From Mesorhizobium_B sp963522145 (GTDB lineage: Bacteria > Pseudomonadota > Alphaproteobacteria > Rhizobiales > Rhizobiaceae), in assembly GCA_963522145.1 (NCBI GenBank), contig CAUQXI010000010.1, forward strand, positions 1 to 64,000: a DNA stretch of 64,000 nucleotides, read 5' to 3'. The position numbers and the translations under genes were made by a program. Numbering within the stretch: the first letter of the stretch is position 1; every line of letters starts with the position of its first letter. Shown in pieces: positions 62,567 to 64,000 of this stretch. Below the pieces are notes generated by a model. That model had not been told where the DNA came from. It made no database searches and was given only the letters and a program-made list of their open reading frames with translations.

Positions 62567-63532
62567 TCACTTCACCATGAGGATGGATTTGCGGTTGATC
62601 GACAGCGCGACCGCGCAGATCACCATCAGCCCGAGCATCCCGCTTTGGAGAAAGCTCGGCAGTCCGACGACCACCATGCCGTTGGAGATGGCGGCAACGA
62701 TCAGCACGCCCACCAGCGTGTTGAGCACGCCGCCCGAGCCCCCGATCAGCGATGTTCCGCCCACGACCACGGCCGTGATGGAGGAAAACATCATGTTCGA
62801 GCCGGACTGGCCATCGGCGATGCCCACGCGGGCCACGGCCAGAAGCGCGCCCAGCGCATAGAACATGCCGGCGATGCAGAAGGCGATGATGCGGACGCGC
62901 TCGACGTTGAGGCCTGAGGAGCGGGCCAGTTCCTCGCCGCCGCCCACGGCATAGATGTTGCGGCCGATCACGGTATGGCGCTCGATGAACCAGGCCAGCG
63001 CGACGAAGATCAGCGCGACATAGACCATCAGCGGCATTTCCAGAACGCGCGTCGTGAGAAGCGCCCGGAAGGTCGGGTCCTCGACCCGGATGCGGTAGCC
63101 GCCCGAAAGGATCACGGTCGCGCCGGCGCCGACAAAGCCCATGGCAAGGCTGGCCATGAAGGACGGGATCCGCAGCTTCACATGAGCGACCCCGGTGAGG
63201 AGCCCCGCGAGGAGCCCGACGCCGATCGCGACGGGAAAGGCAGCCCAGCCCGTTGCGATCGAGCCGCCGAGACTTGCGAAGAGCGTAGCGAAGACAACCG
63301 CGCAGAAGGTCACGACGCCTTCCATCGACAGGTCGATCGACCCCATCACGATGATGAATGTGACGCCGATCGCGACCATGAGGGAGGGCGCGGCCAGAAC
63401 GCCGATGCGGCCGAAATTCCGGATCGAAAGGAAGTTCGGGTTGACGATCGTGAAAGCCAGGCAGACCGCCACGAGCACCAGAACAGGCGCCCAGGTCCGG
63501 ATGGTCGTCGGGTTGATGCCGCGCAAGCGCAT
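62567..63532 (-). CDS. sugar ABC transporter permease (RbsC type), first copy
   Basis: A 321-residue permease with about 8-10 helices. SLMVAIGVTFIIVMGSIDLS and VVVGGTSLIGGSGGVLNTLV are the conserved family segments. ATG 63532. It follows the binding-protein gene by 72 nt containing a hairpin, and precedes the ATPase gene by 7 nt. Confidence 0.93.
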   Translation of the reverse strand: MRLRGINPTTIRTWAPVLVLVAVCLAFTIVNPNFLSIRNFGRIGVLAAPSLMVAIGVTFIIVMGSIDLSMEGVVTFCAVVFATLFASLGGSIATGWAAFPVAIGVGLLAGLLTGVAHVKLRIPSFMASLAMGFVGAGATVILSGGYRIRVEDPTFRALLTTRVLEMPLMVYVALIFVALAWFIERHTVIGRNIYAVGGGEELARSSGLNVERVRIIAFCIAGMFYALGALLAVARVGIADGQSGSNMMFSSITAVVVGGTSLIGGSGGVLNTLVGVLIVAAISNGMVVVGLPSFLQSGMLGLMVICAVALSINRKSILMVK

Positions 63533-63559
63533 GAGTCCGCCATGAACAAGTGAAGGCGG

Positions 63560-63592
63560 CCGCAGCGAGGATCCTCACGCCGCGGCCGTGCG
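63560..63592 (-). promoter_or_regulatory. intergenic hairpin after the binding-protein gene
   Basis: Around 63,560-63,592 the sequence folds into a GC-rich hairpin: a GGCCGC arm and its complement flank a CGTGAG/CTCGCT inner stem with a GATC loop. It lies between the binding-protein stop and the permease start and has no T-run. Such stem-loops often protect the abundant binding-protein mRNA from decay and lower expression of the downstream genes. Confidence 0.45.
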
Positions 63593-63604
63593 GTTCGCCG
63601 CCGA

Positions 63605-64000
63605 TCAGGTGCGGTTGTACTTGATCTGGCCGTTGCTCGGGCCGAAATAGTCGGTCCAGTCATAGGCGGGATGCGACTTGTGGTGCTTGGCGAGGAAGGC
63701 TTCGGCGTCCTTCTTGGTCACCAGGATCGTCGGCCCGTAGAACTCGCGATGCTCCTGCGGCTCCGCGCTCGGCTTGAAGGCGCCGGTGGCGGCATGATAG
63801 GCGAGCGAGAGCGCGACGCCGCCGCCCCAGTAGGGATCGGTATAGACGGTCGCCAGAAGCTCGTCCTTGAGGATGTAGTCCACCGCCTGCTCGCCGCCGT
63901 CATAGGCGACAACGGGGATCTGCCCGGCGAGGCCTTCCGCGCGCAGCGCCTCGATCGCGCCATAGGCCATGGTGTCGTTGGCGCAGAACACGCCCTTGAT
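63605..64000 (-). CDS. sugar ABC transporter periplasmic substrate-binding protein (partial)
   Basis: Only the C-terminal 131 residues are in the window; the gene continues past the right edge. FCANDTMAYGAIEALRAEGL and IPVVAYDGGEQAVDYILKDELLATVYTDPYWGG are the hinge and second-lobe motifs of LacI/RbsB-type (type I) binding proteins. The end reads NGQIKYNRT. It heads the leftward operon of permease, ATPase, permease, alcohol dehydrogenase, aldehyde dehydrogenase and GMC oxidoreductase. Confidence 0.92.
   Translation of the reverse strand: MKGVFCANDTMAYGAIEALRAEGLAGQIPVVAYDGGEQAVDYILKDELLATVYTDPYWGGGVALSLAYHAATGAFKPSAEPQEHREFYGPTILVTKKDAEAFLAKHHKSHPAYDWTDYFGPSNGQIKYNRT

Overview
The window is a GC-rich chromosomal segment of an alphaproteobacterium, most likely a Hyphomicrobiales (Rhizobiales) member of the Phyllobacteriaceae/Mesorhizobium type. 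The evidence is an HWE-family sensor kinase relative, promoter-like sites for the general-stress sigma factor EcfG, several glutathione S-transferases, a complex I NDUFA9-like protein, and the order glucokinase, ABC exporter, dapB, gpmA, tRNA-Leu. No rRNA, insertion sequence or CRISPR array is visible.

Region 1 (1 to about 8.7 kb) is core genome: a HAD phosphatase, a Crp/Fnr regulator, a degenerate HWE kinase, 3-methyladenine DNA glycosylase, stress-type small membrane proteins, a glutathione S-transferase and a nucleoside-kinase-like P-loop protein.

Region 2 (about 8,729 to 27,477) is an 18.7 kb genomic island. It has split a tRNA-Arg(CCG) gene exactly at the anticodon loop. The 5' half lies at 8,687-8,728 and the 3' half at 27,478-27,524, with a 12 bp core duplicated at both ends. 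The island brings its own complete tRNA-Arg(CCG) with a recoded anticodon stem (8,989-9,065) and a tyrosine integrase at its right end. The cargo looks almost entirely defensive. (a) A leftward operon encodes an XRE repressor, an ImmA/IrrE peptidase (CapH/CapP-like) and a 1,204-residue SIR2 protein. (b) Divergent from it is a rightward type III CBASS operon: DUF2188 protein, TRIP13-like ATPase, a 158-residue unknown, HORMA protein, CD-NTase and a Cap4-type nuclease-SAVED effector, followed directly by a class III (Pycsar-like) nucleotide cyclase homologue. (c) A VRR-NUC nuclease remnant follows. (d) A leftward, translationally coupled four-gene operon encodes an unknown protein, a QueC-like enzyme, an XRE-ImmA/IrrE peptidase and a PIN nuclease. 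I do not recognise this set as a described system, and it is the best candidate here for a new one. (e) A Fic protein and a frameshifted antitoxin-like remnant complete the cargo.

Region 3 (27.5 to 45.4 kb) is core genome: prfC, a class II amidotransferase, dut, a PEP-mutase-family enzyme, an NDUFA9-like protein, uppP, a GST, queG, an SDR, mepA, glk, an MsbA-like ABC exporter, dapB, gpmA, tRNA-Leu, a secreted sorbosone-dehydrogenase/PEBP fusion and a DUF4142 protein.

Region 4 (45.5 to 64 kb) is catabolic. Two divergent gene pairs (acyl-CoA dehydrogenase operon / aldo-keto reductase, and CoA-transferase operon / aldo-keto reductase) carry four copies of one palindromic operator (RTAACYR-N2-YRGTTAY), so they probably form one regulon whose regulator lies outside the window. 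The window ends in a leftward sugar ABC-uptake operon with alcohol, aldehyde and GMC dehydrogenases; its binding-protein gene runs off the right edge.

All functions are read from motifs and context by eye; no database search was run.
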